Of a stretch of DNA of 24,293 nucleotides, positions 16,548-23,222 are shown in pieces. The notes under the pieces are model-generated. The model worked only from the letters and a program-made list of their open reading frames with translations. It searched no databases and was not told the origin of the DNA. Origin of the DNA: CAZSPL01 sp964608735 (GTDB taxonomy: Bacteria; JAJVIF01; JAPKYR01; CAZSPL01); contig CAZSPL010000033.1 in assembly GCA_964608735.1 (NCBI GenBank), forward strand, positions 1 through 24,293, read 5' to 3'. A program made the position numbers and the translations under genes. The stretch's first letter is position 1. Every line of letters starts with the position of its first letter.

Positions 16548-17126
16548 ATGAGCGCTCATATCGATACCGATTCCCTGCTCGGAAAAGCCCTTGAGGAAAC
16601 CGGTCATAATTACCTGGAATGCTACCAGTGCGGCAAATGTACCGCCGGATGCCCGCTTCGCCATGAGATGGATATCCCGGTAAGCGAGATAGTGCGCCTC
16701 ATCCAGAGAAGGGACAAAGACAGCGAGGAAAGGGCGCTCCGTAGCCAGGCGATATGGGTATGCCTCAGTTGCGAGACATGCTCGGCGCGATGTCCGCAGG
16801 AAGTGCATCCCGCCGATCTCATGGATTTCTGCCGCCACGAGTCATACGACAACAAGATGGTCAGCCCCGAGGGAAGACGCATCCTGCAGTTCCACAAGGC
16901 TTTCCTCGACTCGGTTAAAGCGAGCGGGCGGATTTACGAAATCGGCATGATAGTTAAGATGAAGATGGGGGATGCGTTCCATCTCGATTTGAAAGAAATG
17001 ATGCGCTATGTGTTCATCGCCCCGACGATGCTCCTAAAAGGCAAGCTGCCCATATTCGGGCATCACATCAAGGGAACCGACGAGATGGCGCGCATATTTG
17101 AACGATGTCTCGGTTCCGATAAATAG
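16548..17126 (+). CDS. hdrC: Heterodisulfide reductase-like subunit C (ferredoxin-type)
   Basis: 192 residues from the ATG at 16548, supported by GAGAGG about eight bases upstream; the ATG at 16503 in frame would leave almost no leader after the promoter. Two [4Fe-4S] motifs: C25-x2-C28-x2-C31-x3-C35 (CYQCGKCTAGCP) and C72-x2-C75-x2-C78-x3-C82 (CLSCETCSARCP), exactly as in HdrC. In the complex it relays electrons from HdrA to HdrB, in the cytoplasm. First gene of the hdrCBA-flxDCBA run, with an 11-base gap to hdrB. The leader contains an imperfect hairpin (TCGGGCC / GGCCCCGA, about 16516-16537) just before the ribosome binding site. Confidence 0.92.
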   Translation: MSAHIDTDSLLGKALEETGHNYLECYQCGKCTAGCPLRHEMDIPVSEIVRLIQRRDKDSEERALRSQAIWVCLSCETCSARCPQEVHPADLMDFCRHESYDNKMVSPEGRRILQFHKAFLDSVKASGRIYEIGMIVKMKMGDAFHLDLKEMMRYVFIAPTMLLKGKLPIFGHHIKGTDEMARIFERCLGSDK

Positions 17127-17137
17127 ACGAGGTCTGA

Positions 17138-17992
17138 ATGACGATGGAATTTGGATACTATCCCGGCTGCGCTCTCGACGGCTCCTCGATTGAATACGGC
17201 AAGTCCGTAGTAAACGTATTCAGGAGCATCGGCGTCGACCTTGTTGAGATCCCCGACTGGAGCTGCTGCGGAGCATCGTCGGGTCATATGCTCAGCAAGA
17301 CCCTCGGTACCGCACTTAATGCCCGCAACCTCGCGCTTGCCACCGAGCGCGGCCTCAAGGAAATAGTCGCCCCATGCCCGCTCTGTTCAGAAGGCATGCT
17401 CAAGGCGCTCAAGAAGATGGCCGCCGACCCCGCGAAACGGGATAACATCGAAGAAATCATCGAGCGCAAGGTCGACCCCGGCATCAGTATCTTGAATATC
17501 GTCCAGGCCGTAGAGAATACGAGAGATTTATGGGAGCCGAAGCTGAAACAGGATGTTCGCAAGCTCAGGATAGCCTGCTACTACGGCTGCCTCCTCGTGC
17601 GCCCGCCCGACATAGTCAATTTCGACGAGCCCGAGAAACCGATGTCAATCGACAACCTCGTCAACGAGATGGGATTCGAAGCGGTCGACTGGGCGTTCAA
17701 GGTCGAATGCTGCGGCGGCGGTTTCACGGTCAGCAACGCCGAGGATGTCTCGACCCTTGTCGGGAGAATATACAAGAACGCAATCTTCCACAAGGCCGAT
17801 GTCATCGCCTGTGTATGTCCCATGTGCCTTGCCAATCTCGAAATGGCGGCGGCGGATGCGGGCAGGAAATTCAATACCGTATTCAAAATGCCCGTCGTAT
17901 ATCTTACCGACCTTCTCGGACTGGCGATCGGGATGGAGCCGACTGAACTTGCGCTCGACCAGCATTTATCAGATGTGTCGAGCCTGATGTAA
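17138..17992 (+). CDS. hdrB: Heterodisulfide reductase-like subunit B (CCG domains)
   Basis: 284 residues. Two CCG motifs are intact. N-terminal: C11, then CC at 43-44, then C80-x2-C83, matching the C-x31-39-CC-x35-36-C-x2-C rule. C-terminal: C151, CC at 191-192, C227-x2-C230. In methanogen HdrB these hold two non-cubane [4Fe-4S] clusters that cleave the disulfide substrate. In bacteria the substrate may be a DsrC-like protein disulfide or an unknown thiol; none is encoded here. GAGGT lies a few bases before the ATG at 17138; a second ATG two codons on is possible. It sits between hdrC and hdrA with short gaps of 11 and 21 bases, so co-translation is likely. Confidence 0.93.
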   Translation: MTMEFGYYPGCALDGSSIEYGKSVVNVFRSIGVDLVEIPDWSCCGASSGHMLSKTLGTALNARNLALATERGLKEIVAPCPLCSEGMLKALKKMAADPAKRDNIEEIIERKVDPGISILNIVQAVENTRDLWEPKLKQDVRKLRIACYYGCLLVRPPDIVNFDEPEKPMSIDNLVNEMGFEAVDWAFKVECCGGGFTVSNAEDVSTLVGRIYKNAIFHKADVIACVCPMCLANLEMAAADAGRKFNTVFKMPVVYLTDLLGLAIGMEPTELALDQHLSDVSSLM

Positions 17993-18013
17993 TAAACCAA
18001 GGAAGGATCCGAA

Positions 18014-19987
18014 ATGGCGCGTATCGGCGTATTTGTTTGCCATTGCGGCGAGAACATAGCGAGGACGGTGGACTGCGCGAAGGTCGCCGAAACGGCTTCC
18101 ACATGGCCCGGAGTCGTCCATACCGTGGACTACAAATATATGTGCTCCGACCCAGGGCAGAACATGATCCAGGATGCCATCAGGGAGAAGAAGCTCACGG
18201 GCGTTGTTGTCGCGGCATGCTCCCCCAAGATGCACGAGCCGACATTCCGCAAGGCGGTCGCATCGGCGGGACTTAACCCGTTCCTGTGTGAATGCGCGAA
18301 TATACGCGAGCACTGCTCGTGGGTGCATGAACGCACCGATGAAACCACCGAAAAGGCAATCGAACTTACCCGCCTGATGGTGGAGAAGGTCAAGTTCAAT
18401 ACGCCGCTCAATCCCATCAAGGTACCGGTCACCAAGCGCGCGCTTGTCATCGGTGGAGGGGTCGCCGGGATACAGGCCGCGCTCGACATAGCCGACGGCG
18501 GCAAGGAAGTCATCCTCGTGGAGAGAACGCCGTCCATCGGCGGACGAATGGCCGCGCTCTCCGAGACCTTTCCCACACTCGACTGCTCGCAGTGTATCCT
18601 CACCCCGAAGATGGTCGACGCGGCGAATCATCCCAACATCAGGCTCATGGCTTACACCGAAGTCGACAAGGTCGAAGGTTATATCGGTAATTTTAAGATA
18701 ACGCTGAAAAAGAAAGCCCGCTATGTCGACCCGTCAATATGCAACGGCTGCGGCGATTGCTGGAACAAGTGCCCCGTGAAAAAAATCCCGAGCGAATTCG
18801 AGCAGGGACTCGGCATGCGTACGGCGATTTACATCCCGTTCCCACAGGCGGTACCGCCCAAGCCGGTCATCGATGCCGAGAACTGCCTGATGCTCACCAA
18901 GGGCAAGTGCGGCCTGTGCCAGAAATCATGCCAGAAGAACGCAATCAATTTTGAAGATAAGGATGAATTCGAGGAAGTCGATGTCGGCGCGGTTGTCATC
19001 GCCACCGGCTATGAATGCGTCGACTGGGGCAAGCTCTACCCCGAATACGGCGGCGGGAACGACCCCGATATCGTCGACGGCCTGCAGTTCGAGCGGCTCG
19101 CATCGGCATCCGGCCCGACATCGGGAGCCATGAAGCGCCCATCCGACGGAAAGGAGCCGAAAACGGTCGTCTTCATCAAATGCGTCGGCTCGCGCGACCC
19201 GTCGAAGGGACTGCATTACTGCTCGAAAATCTGCTGCATGTACACCGCGAAGCATGCCATGCTCTACAAACACAAGGTGCATGACGGCGATGCGATTGTG
19301 TTCTACATGGACATCCGCTCCAACGGCAAGATGTATGATGAATTCGTACGCCGCGCCATCGAAGAGGACGGCGTGAAATATCTGCGCGGCCGCGTAAGCC
19401 GCATATACCGCCACGGCGAGAAGCTCATCGTGCAGGGCATGGACACACTTACCGGGACGCCGGTGGAAGTCAATGCCGACATGGTGGTGCTCGCATCGGC
19501 GATGACATCATCCCCCGGGGCGACGAGCATCGCGCAGATGCTTTCCGTCGGCTATGACCAGCACGGTTTCATTTCGGAGATTCACCCGAAACTGCGCCCG
19601 ATTGAAACGAGCGCCGCTGGAGTTTTCCTCGCGGGAGCATGCCAGTTCCCGAAGGACATCCCCGAAGCCGTCGCGCAGGCATCGGGAGCGGCATCGAAAG
19701 TGCTCGGGATGTTCTCCTCCGACGAGCTGACCCGCGAGCCGACCATCGCGCATGTCAACGAAGTGACCTGCATCGGATGTTTCGCCTGCGAGCGGGTGTG
19801 CCCGTACGGCGCTATCGAGCGCAAGGACATCAAGGATAGAAACGGCAATCTCATACGGCGGGTGGCCGAGGTCAACGAAGGCCTCTGCCAGGGCTGCGGA
19901 CCGTGCAACGCCATCTGCCCGTCGAATTCGATTGAAGTACTCGGCTTCACCGACGAACAGATTTTCGCCGAGATAGCGGCGCTATAA
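18014..19987 (+). CDS. hdrA: Heterodisulfide reductase-like subunit A (FAD bifurcation core)
   Basis: 657 residues, full-length HdrA. N-terminal domain with VCHCGENI (C9, C11); FAD-binding GGGVAGIQAAL at 147; an inserted ferredoxin-like section with C243/C246/C249/C253 and C291/C299/C302/C306; thioredoxin-reductase-like remainder with KCVGSRDPSKGLHYCSKICC; C-terminal double [4Fe-4S] ferredoxin at C586/C589/C592/C596 and C625/C628/C631/C635. HdrA carries the FAD at which electron pairs are split between ferredoxin and HdrB in flavin-based bifurcation. A clear AAGGAAGGA ribosome binding site precedes the ATG. It is a single HdrA unit, with no selenocysteine codon and no fused MvhD. It is followed by the first flx-region repeat cluster, starting nine bases past the stop. 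Confidence 0.95.
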   Translation: MARIGVFVCHCGENIARTVDCAKVAETASTWPGVVHTVDYKYMCSDPGQNMIQDAIREKKLTGVVVAACSPKMHEPTFRKAVASAGLNPFLCECANIREHCSWVHERTDETTEKAIELTRLMVEKVKFNTPLNPIKVPVTKRALVIGGGVAGIQAALDIADGGKEVILVERTPSIGGRMAALSETFPTLDCSQCILTPKMVDAANHPNIRLMAYTEVDKVEGYIGNFKITLKKKARYVDPSICNGCGDCWNKCPVKKIPSEFEQGLGMRTAIYIPFPQAVPPKPVIDAENCLMLTKGKCGLCQKSCQKNAINFEDKDEFEEVDVGAVVIATGYECVDWGKLYPEYGGGNDPDIVDGLQFERLASASGPTSGAMKRPSDGKEPKTVVFIKCVGSRDPSKGLHYCSKICCMYTAKHAMLYKHKVHDGDAIVFYMDIRSNGKMYDEFVRRAIEEDGVKYLRGRVSRIYRHGEKLIVQGMDTLTGTPVEVNADMVVLASAMTSSPGATSIAQMLSVGYDQHGFISEIHPKLRPIETSAAGVFLAGACQFPKDIPEAVAQASGAASKVLGMFSSDELTREPTIAHVNEVTCIGCFACERVCPYGAIERKDIKDRNGNLIRRVAEVNEGLCQGCGPCNAICPSNSIEVLGFTDEQIFAEIAAL

Positions 19988-19995
19988 CAATGCCG

Positions 19996-20206
19996 CCCGC
20001 GAATCCCATTTCGTGGGATCTGGTGCCACGGGCACGCGAGTCTTCGAGCTTGCCCGTGTCTTGAAAACCTGATTGTCCACAAAGAAAGTGTGGCACGGAC
20101 AAGCGGCGACCGGTTCTCATCGAGTTGCCATTCTCATCGAAGCTTGCCCGTGTCTTGAAAAGTTGATTATCCCTTTTAAAGTTTCGGGACAAGGGTGTCC
20201 CGAAAC
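19996..20206 (+). repeat. Modular hairpin repeat cluster between hdrA and flxD, with one 95-bp module
   Basis: Order: CCCGCGAA / TTCGTGGG hairpin (19996-20017, one G-T wobble); CACGGGCA / TGCCCGTG hairpin (20027-20058); a 95-base module 20062-20156 running from TGAAAACCTG to GTGTCTT with arms CACGGACAAGC and GCTTGCCCGTG; and GTTTCGGGACA / TGTCCCGAAAC hairpin (20181-20206, loop AGGG). The whole gap is repeat apart from a ~24-base spacer. A false in-frame start at 20195 arises inside the last hairpin. Confidence 0.9.
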
Positions 20207-20227
20207 ATCGAAAAACAGGTAAACATT

Positions 20228-20665
20228 ATGGCGGACGAATTTCATCCAAAGATAATCACTTACGTATGCAACTGGTGCACCTATGCGGGGGCCGACCTCG
20301 CCGGGACATCGCGAATGACCTACCCCGCCGATATACGCATGGTCAAATTCCCGTGCACCGGGCGAATCGACCCGGAGATGGTGGTAATGGCATTCGAACA
20401 GGGCGCGGACGCGGTGTGGATTTCAGGATGCCATCCCGGCGACTGCCATTACAACACCGGCAACTACTATGCGCGACGCCGCTGGGCGATATTCCGCAAG
20501 GAGCTGGAATTCCTCGGCATCGATATGCGCCGCCTGAAATTCACCTGGATCTCCGCCGCCGAGGGACGCAAGTTCGCCGACGAAGTCGCAGAGTTTGTGG
20601 GTGAAATAAGGAAACTCGGACCCTTCAAGCAGTATCACGACATACTGCCTCAGAAGGTCTCGTGA
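20228..20665 (+). CDS. flxD: FlxD / MvhD-like [2Fe-2S] protein linking Flx to HdrA
   Basis: 145 residues from the ATG at 20228. The in-frame ATG at 20195 is rejected because it lies inside the repeat hairpin. The MvhD signature is present: CNWCTYAGADLAG (C14, C17), FPCTGRID (C43) and GCHPGDCHYNTGN (C68, C73), which bind one [2Fe-2S] cluster. In methanogens MvhD carries electrons from the hydrogenase to HdrA; in the Flx version the donor is the NADH-oxidising FlxA. The Shine-Dalgarno is weak (CAGG about eight bases upstream). A repeat cluster lies on both sides. The lack of MvhA/MvhG hydrogenase genes nearby supports the NADH-linked role. Confidence 0.9.
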   Translation: MADEFHPKIITYVCNWCTYAGADLAGTSRMTYPADIRMVKFPCTGRIDPEMVVMAFEQGADAVWISGCHPGDCHYNTGNYYARRRWAIFRKELEFLGIDMRRLKFTWISAAEGRKFADEVAEFVGEIRKLGPFKQYHDILPQKVS

Positions 20666-20674
20666 AAATGCATC

Positions 20675-20791
20675 CCCACGAATCCCATTTCGCGGGTTTG
20701 GTGCCACGGGCACGCGAGTCTTCGAGCTTGCCCGTGTCTTGAAATGCTGAATAACGCAATGCAAGGTTTCGGGACAAGGGTGTCCCGAAAT
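20675..20791 (+). repeat. Modular hairpin repeat cluster between flxD and flxC
   Basis: Same three-hairpin order as the rhaA-rhaB copy: CCCACGAA / TTCGCGGG (20675-20696, one mismatch), CACGGGCA / TGCCCGTG (20705-20736), and GTTTCGGGACA / TGTCCCGAAAT (20766-20791, terminal G-T pair). Spacing between modules equals that at 12126. About 50 bases of unique sequence remain before the flxC ribosome binding site. Confidence 0.9.
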
Positions 20792-20854
20792 ATCGTGTAG
20801 ATTGCCCGTGATAGAACGAAATAGACAAAATGAAATACGCCTGGAGAAGGACTG

Positions 20855-21676
20855 TTGATAGAGGAACTTAGAAAAAAAGCCGCCGAACTGCTCGAATCGG
20901 GCGATGTCAAAGTCGTCATCGGCTATGGCGAAGGCCCATCTGAAGGACGAGTCACTGCCATCGCCATCACCGACCCGAAGGATGCCGGCAAACTCATCTT
21001 CGATGAGCGGTGCGACAACAACCTCGCGCTCTACCTCAAGAAGCCCGAGATTTCCATGCTCGGGAAAATGGCAATCGTCGCCAAGGCCGCCGACGCCCGC
21101 GCGATAAACGTGCTCCTGCTTGAAAGCCAGCTCGAGCGCGACAATGTCGTCATCCTCGGCGTCAACATCGACGGCGACACCGACTGGCGTAAGAAAAATA
21201 CGCCGCCGGTATTCGATTTCATGTTCGGCCATGAAGGCATCGACACGGGCTGGGAAGAAAACGACTACCATCTCATCGAAGAGCTTGAGAAGATGTCCCC
21301 GCAGGAACGCTGGGACTTCTGGCAGCGTCATCTCGAACGATGCATCAAATGCTACGCGTGCCGCCAGGTATGCCCCATCTGCACATGCACTCGATGCATC
21401 ACCGACAAGAACCAGCCGCAATGGGTGCCCACGAGTCCGAGCGAAATGGGAAACCTGCACTGGAACATCACCCGTGCGTTCCATCTCGCCGGGCGATGCA
21501 TACAGTGCGGCGAATGCACCCGCGCATGCCCGATGGAAATACCGCTGAACCTGCTGAATTTGAAGATAGGCAAGGAAGTATTCGACCAGTTCGCTTTCAG
21601 GACGGGCCTGAACGCCGAAGACCCGCCGCCGTTGGCGACATACAAGGAATCCGACGACCAGTCGTTCATCGGATAG
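20855..21676 (+). CDS. flxC: FlxC-like iron-sulfur protein of the Hdr-Flx complex
   Basis: 273 residues, starting at TTG 20855, five bases after a strong GGAGAAGG; no ATG in this frame fits better. The N-terminal ~150 residues have no motif I can name. The C-terminal half is cysteine rich: C163/C166/C169/C173 (CIKCYACRQVCP), extra Cys 176, 178 and 181, then C215/C218/C221/C225 (CIQCGECTRACP), giving at least two [4Fe-4S] clusters. Position between flxD and flxB and the dicluster pattern match the FlxC subunit of Desulfovibrio-type flxABCD-hdrABC. The exact assignment of FlxB versus FlxC is inferred from order and features. It would relay electrons between the NADH-oxidising FlxA/FlxB pair and FlxD/HdrA. 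Repeats flank it on both sides. Confidence 0.8.
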   Translation: MIEELRKKAAELLESGDVKVVIGYGEGPSEGRVTAIAITDPKDAGKLIFDERCDNNLALYLKKPEISMLGKMAIVAKAADARAINVLLLESQLERDNVVILGVNIDGDTDWRKKNTPPVFDFMFGHEGIDTGWEENDYHLIEELEKMSPQERWDFWQRHLERCIKCYACRQVCPICTCTRCITDKNQPQWVPTSPSEMGNLHWNITRAFHLAGRCIQCGECTRACPMEIPLNLLNLKIGKEVFDQFAFRTGLNAEDPPPLATYKESDDQSFIG

Positions 21677-21686
21677 GTTTTGATAT

Positions 21687-21766
21687 GTTTCGGGACAAGG
21701 GTATCCCGAAACATCAAGAGAATTGGTGCCACGGGCACGCGAGTCTTCGAGCTTGCCCGTGTCTTA
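21687..21766 (+). repeat. Modular hairpin repeat cluster between flxC and flxB (reversed module order)
   Basis: Here the GTTTCGGGA / TCCCGAAAC hairpin (21687-21712, one C-A mismatch near the loop) comes first and the CACGGGCA / TGCCCGTG hairpin (21730-21761) second. The CCCACGAA module is missing. The order is opposite to the copies at 12126 and 20675, so modules behave as separate units. The cluster is open in the flxB frame, giving a spurious N-terminal extension. Confidence 0.9.
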
Positions 21767-21820
21767 AAAATGCCGGGTACCGCACACCTTAGCGTGCGAT
21801 ACCGAATACGGAGAAATATC

Positions 21821-22879
21821 TTGGCTGCCACGCTTCACACGAAAGATATCGCGAAACTGCTCGACTCGGCGAAGTCCGCGGGATACCGCTTCATCGCGCC
21901 GGTACGCGTCGATGATGTCACCCTCTTCCGCGAACCGGCTTCAGCCGCCGATATCGTGCTCGACGAAATCCTCCCCACCAAATCGGTGAAGGAATTTTTC
22001 CTCGCCGAGAACGAAACGATAATGCGCTATAAAAACGGCCTGAAGGGCGATGTCGAAATCATGGATATCGAGCCCGCGACGTTCGCCCCGCCGACGGTCA
22101 TATTCGGCGCGCGCCCTTGCGATGCCGCCGCCGCGCCGATCGTGAACGGCGTGATGACCTGGGACTATGACGACAATTTCTTCCTCGAACGCCGGCGCAA
22201 CAATGTCGTCATCGCCGTGGCATGCGTCGAAGCCGACAACGCCTGCTTCTGCACATCGGTCGATGTCATGCCCGACGGCACGTCCGGCGTCGATATCCTC
22301 CTGCGCCCGACATCCGCCGAAACCGGCGCGGAGCAGGAATATATCGTCGAACCCGTCACCGACAAGGGAAAGGAATTCATCGAGAAAACCCAGGGCTGGG
22401 GAACCGCCTCGGCGACACCTTCACCCGCCATCGACGAACTCAAGGCGAACCTGAAACCGAAATTCGACCACAAGGCGCTTCACGACTGGCTCGCCGCCAA
22501 CTTCAACCACGACTACTGGCGCACCGCGACCGTCGCCTGCATCGGATGCGGCACATGCACATTCCTATGCCCCACCTGCCATTGTTTCGACATCGTCGAC
22601 GAAGGCGACATCGAGGGCGGCCTGCGGGTGAAAAACTGGGATTACTGCCAGGGCAAGCTGTTCACATTGCACACATCAGGACACAACCCGCGCAACTATC
22701 AGTTCGAGCGATACCGCCAGCGCGTTCAGCATAAATTCAGGTATTACGTCGATAAATTCGGACACATCCTCTGCACCGGGTGCGGGCGATGCGTACGCTC
22801 CTGCCCGGTCGACCATTCGATGCTCGCGATAATACAGGGCATCGACGAGCTGGCCAAACAGCCCGCGGGGGCGAAGTAA
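21821..22879 (+). CDS. flxB: FlxB-like 4Fe-4S dicluster protein (anaerobic sulfite reductase A / sulfhydrogenase beta family)
   Basis: 352 residues from TTG 21821, with GGAGA at 21810-21814. The frame is open back to an ATG at 21680, but those 47 extra codons are read through the repeat cluster, so they are excluded. The N-terminal ~230 residues resemble the AsrA/HydB family (IFGARPCDAAA near 95-105; VACVEADNACFCTS near 134-146). Two [4Fe-4S] motifs follow: C240/C243/C246/C250 (CIGCGTCTFLCP) and C318/C321/C324/C328 (CTGCGRCVRSCP). In this family it partners a flavoprotein NAD(P)H oxidoreductase, here flxA, and carries electrons toward FlxC/FlxD. A small hairpin at 21776-21803 sits just upstream of the ribosome binding site. 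The stop codon lies in a 14-base tandem duplication. Confidence 0.88.
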   Translation: MAATLHTKDIAKLLDSAKSAGYRFIAPVRVDDVTLFREPASAADIVLDEILPTKSVKEFFLAENETIMRYKNGLKGDVEIMDIEPATFAPPTVIFGARPCDAAAAPIVNGVMTWDYDDNFFLERRRNNVVIAVACVEADNACFCTSVDVMPDGTSGVDILLRPTSAETGAEQEYIVEPVTDKGKEFIEKTQGWGTASATPSPAIDELKANLKPKFDHKALHDWLAANFNHDYWRTATVACIGCGTCTFLCPTCHCFDIVDEGDIEGGLRVKNWDYCQGKLFTLHTSGHNPRNYQFERYRQRVQHKFRYYVDKFGHILCTGCGRCVRSCPVDHSMLAIIQGIDELAKQPAGAK

Positions 22880-22904
22880 TGACCGTTAAGTAATGACCGT
22901 TATG

Positions 22905-23190
22905 GTTTCGGGACAAGGGTGTCCCGAAACATCGGTGAGTCTGGTACCACAGGCAAGTCTGGTGCCACGGGCACGCGAGTCTTCGAGCTTGCCCGTGTCT
23001 TGAAAACCTGGTAAACCACGAAGCAAGTGTGGCACGGACAAGCGGCAACCAATCCTTATCGTGCCGCCGGCATCAACGAAGCTTGCCCGTGTCTTTGAAA
23101 ACCTGGTAACCCACGAAGCAAGTGTGGCACGGACAAGCGGCAACCAATCCTTATCGCGCCGCCAACCTAAACGAAGCTTGTCCGTGTCTT
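22905..23190 (+). repeat. Largest composite repeat cluster, between flxB and flxA
   Basis: This fills most of the 343-base gap 22880-23222. Order: GTTTCGGGACA / TGTCCCGAAAC hairpin (22905-22930); a truncated copy of the next module (22941-22958); CACGGGCA / TGCCCGTG hairpin (22966-22997); then two tandem 95-base modules, 23001-23095 and 23096-23190. Each has arm CACGGACAAGC and GCTTG-C/T-CCGTG around a variable centre. The arms of the second copy pair perfectly. About 30 unique bases separate the cluster from flxA. Confidence 0.92.
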
Positions 23191-23222
23191 GAAACAATGA
23201 AATCCGAAACTCTGGTGTATTA

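Noticed and set aside
21680..21820. N-terminal extension of flxB from ATG 21680
   Set aside because: The added 47 residues are a translation of the repeat hairpins; similar peptides arise from other repeat copies in other frames.
12126..23190. CRISPR array or integron attachment sites
   Set aside because: Repeats are spread singly between genes, not regularly spaced. There are no cas genes or integrase. The hairpins lack attC-type paired core sites, and the genes between them form a coherent pathway rather than cassettes.
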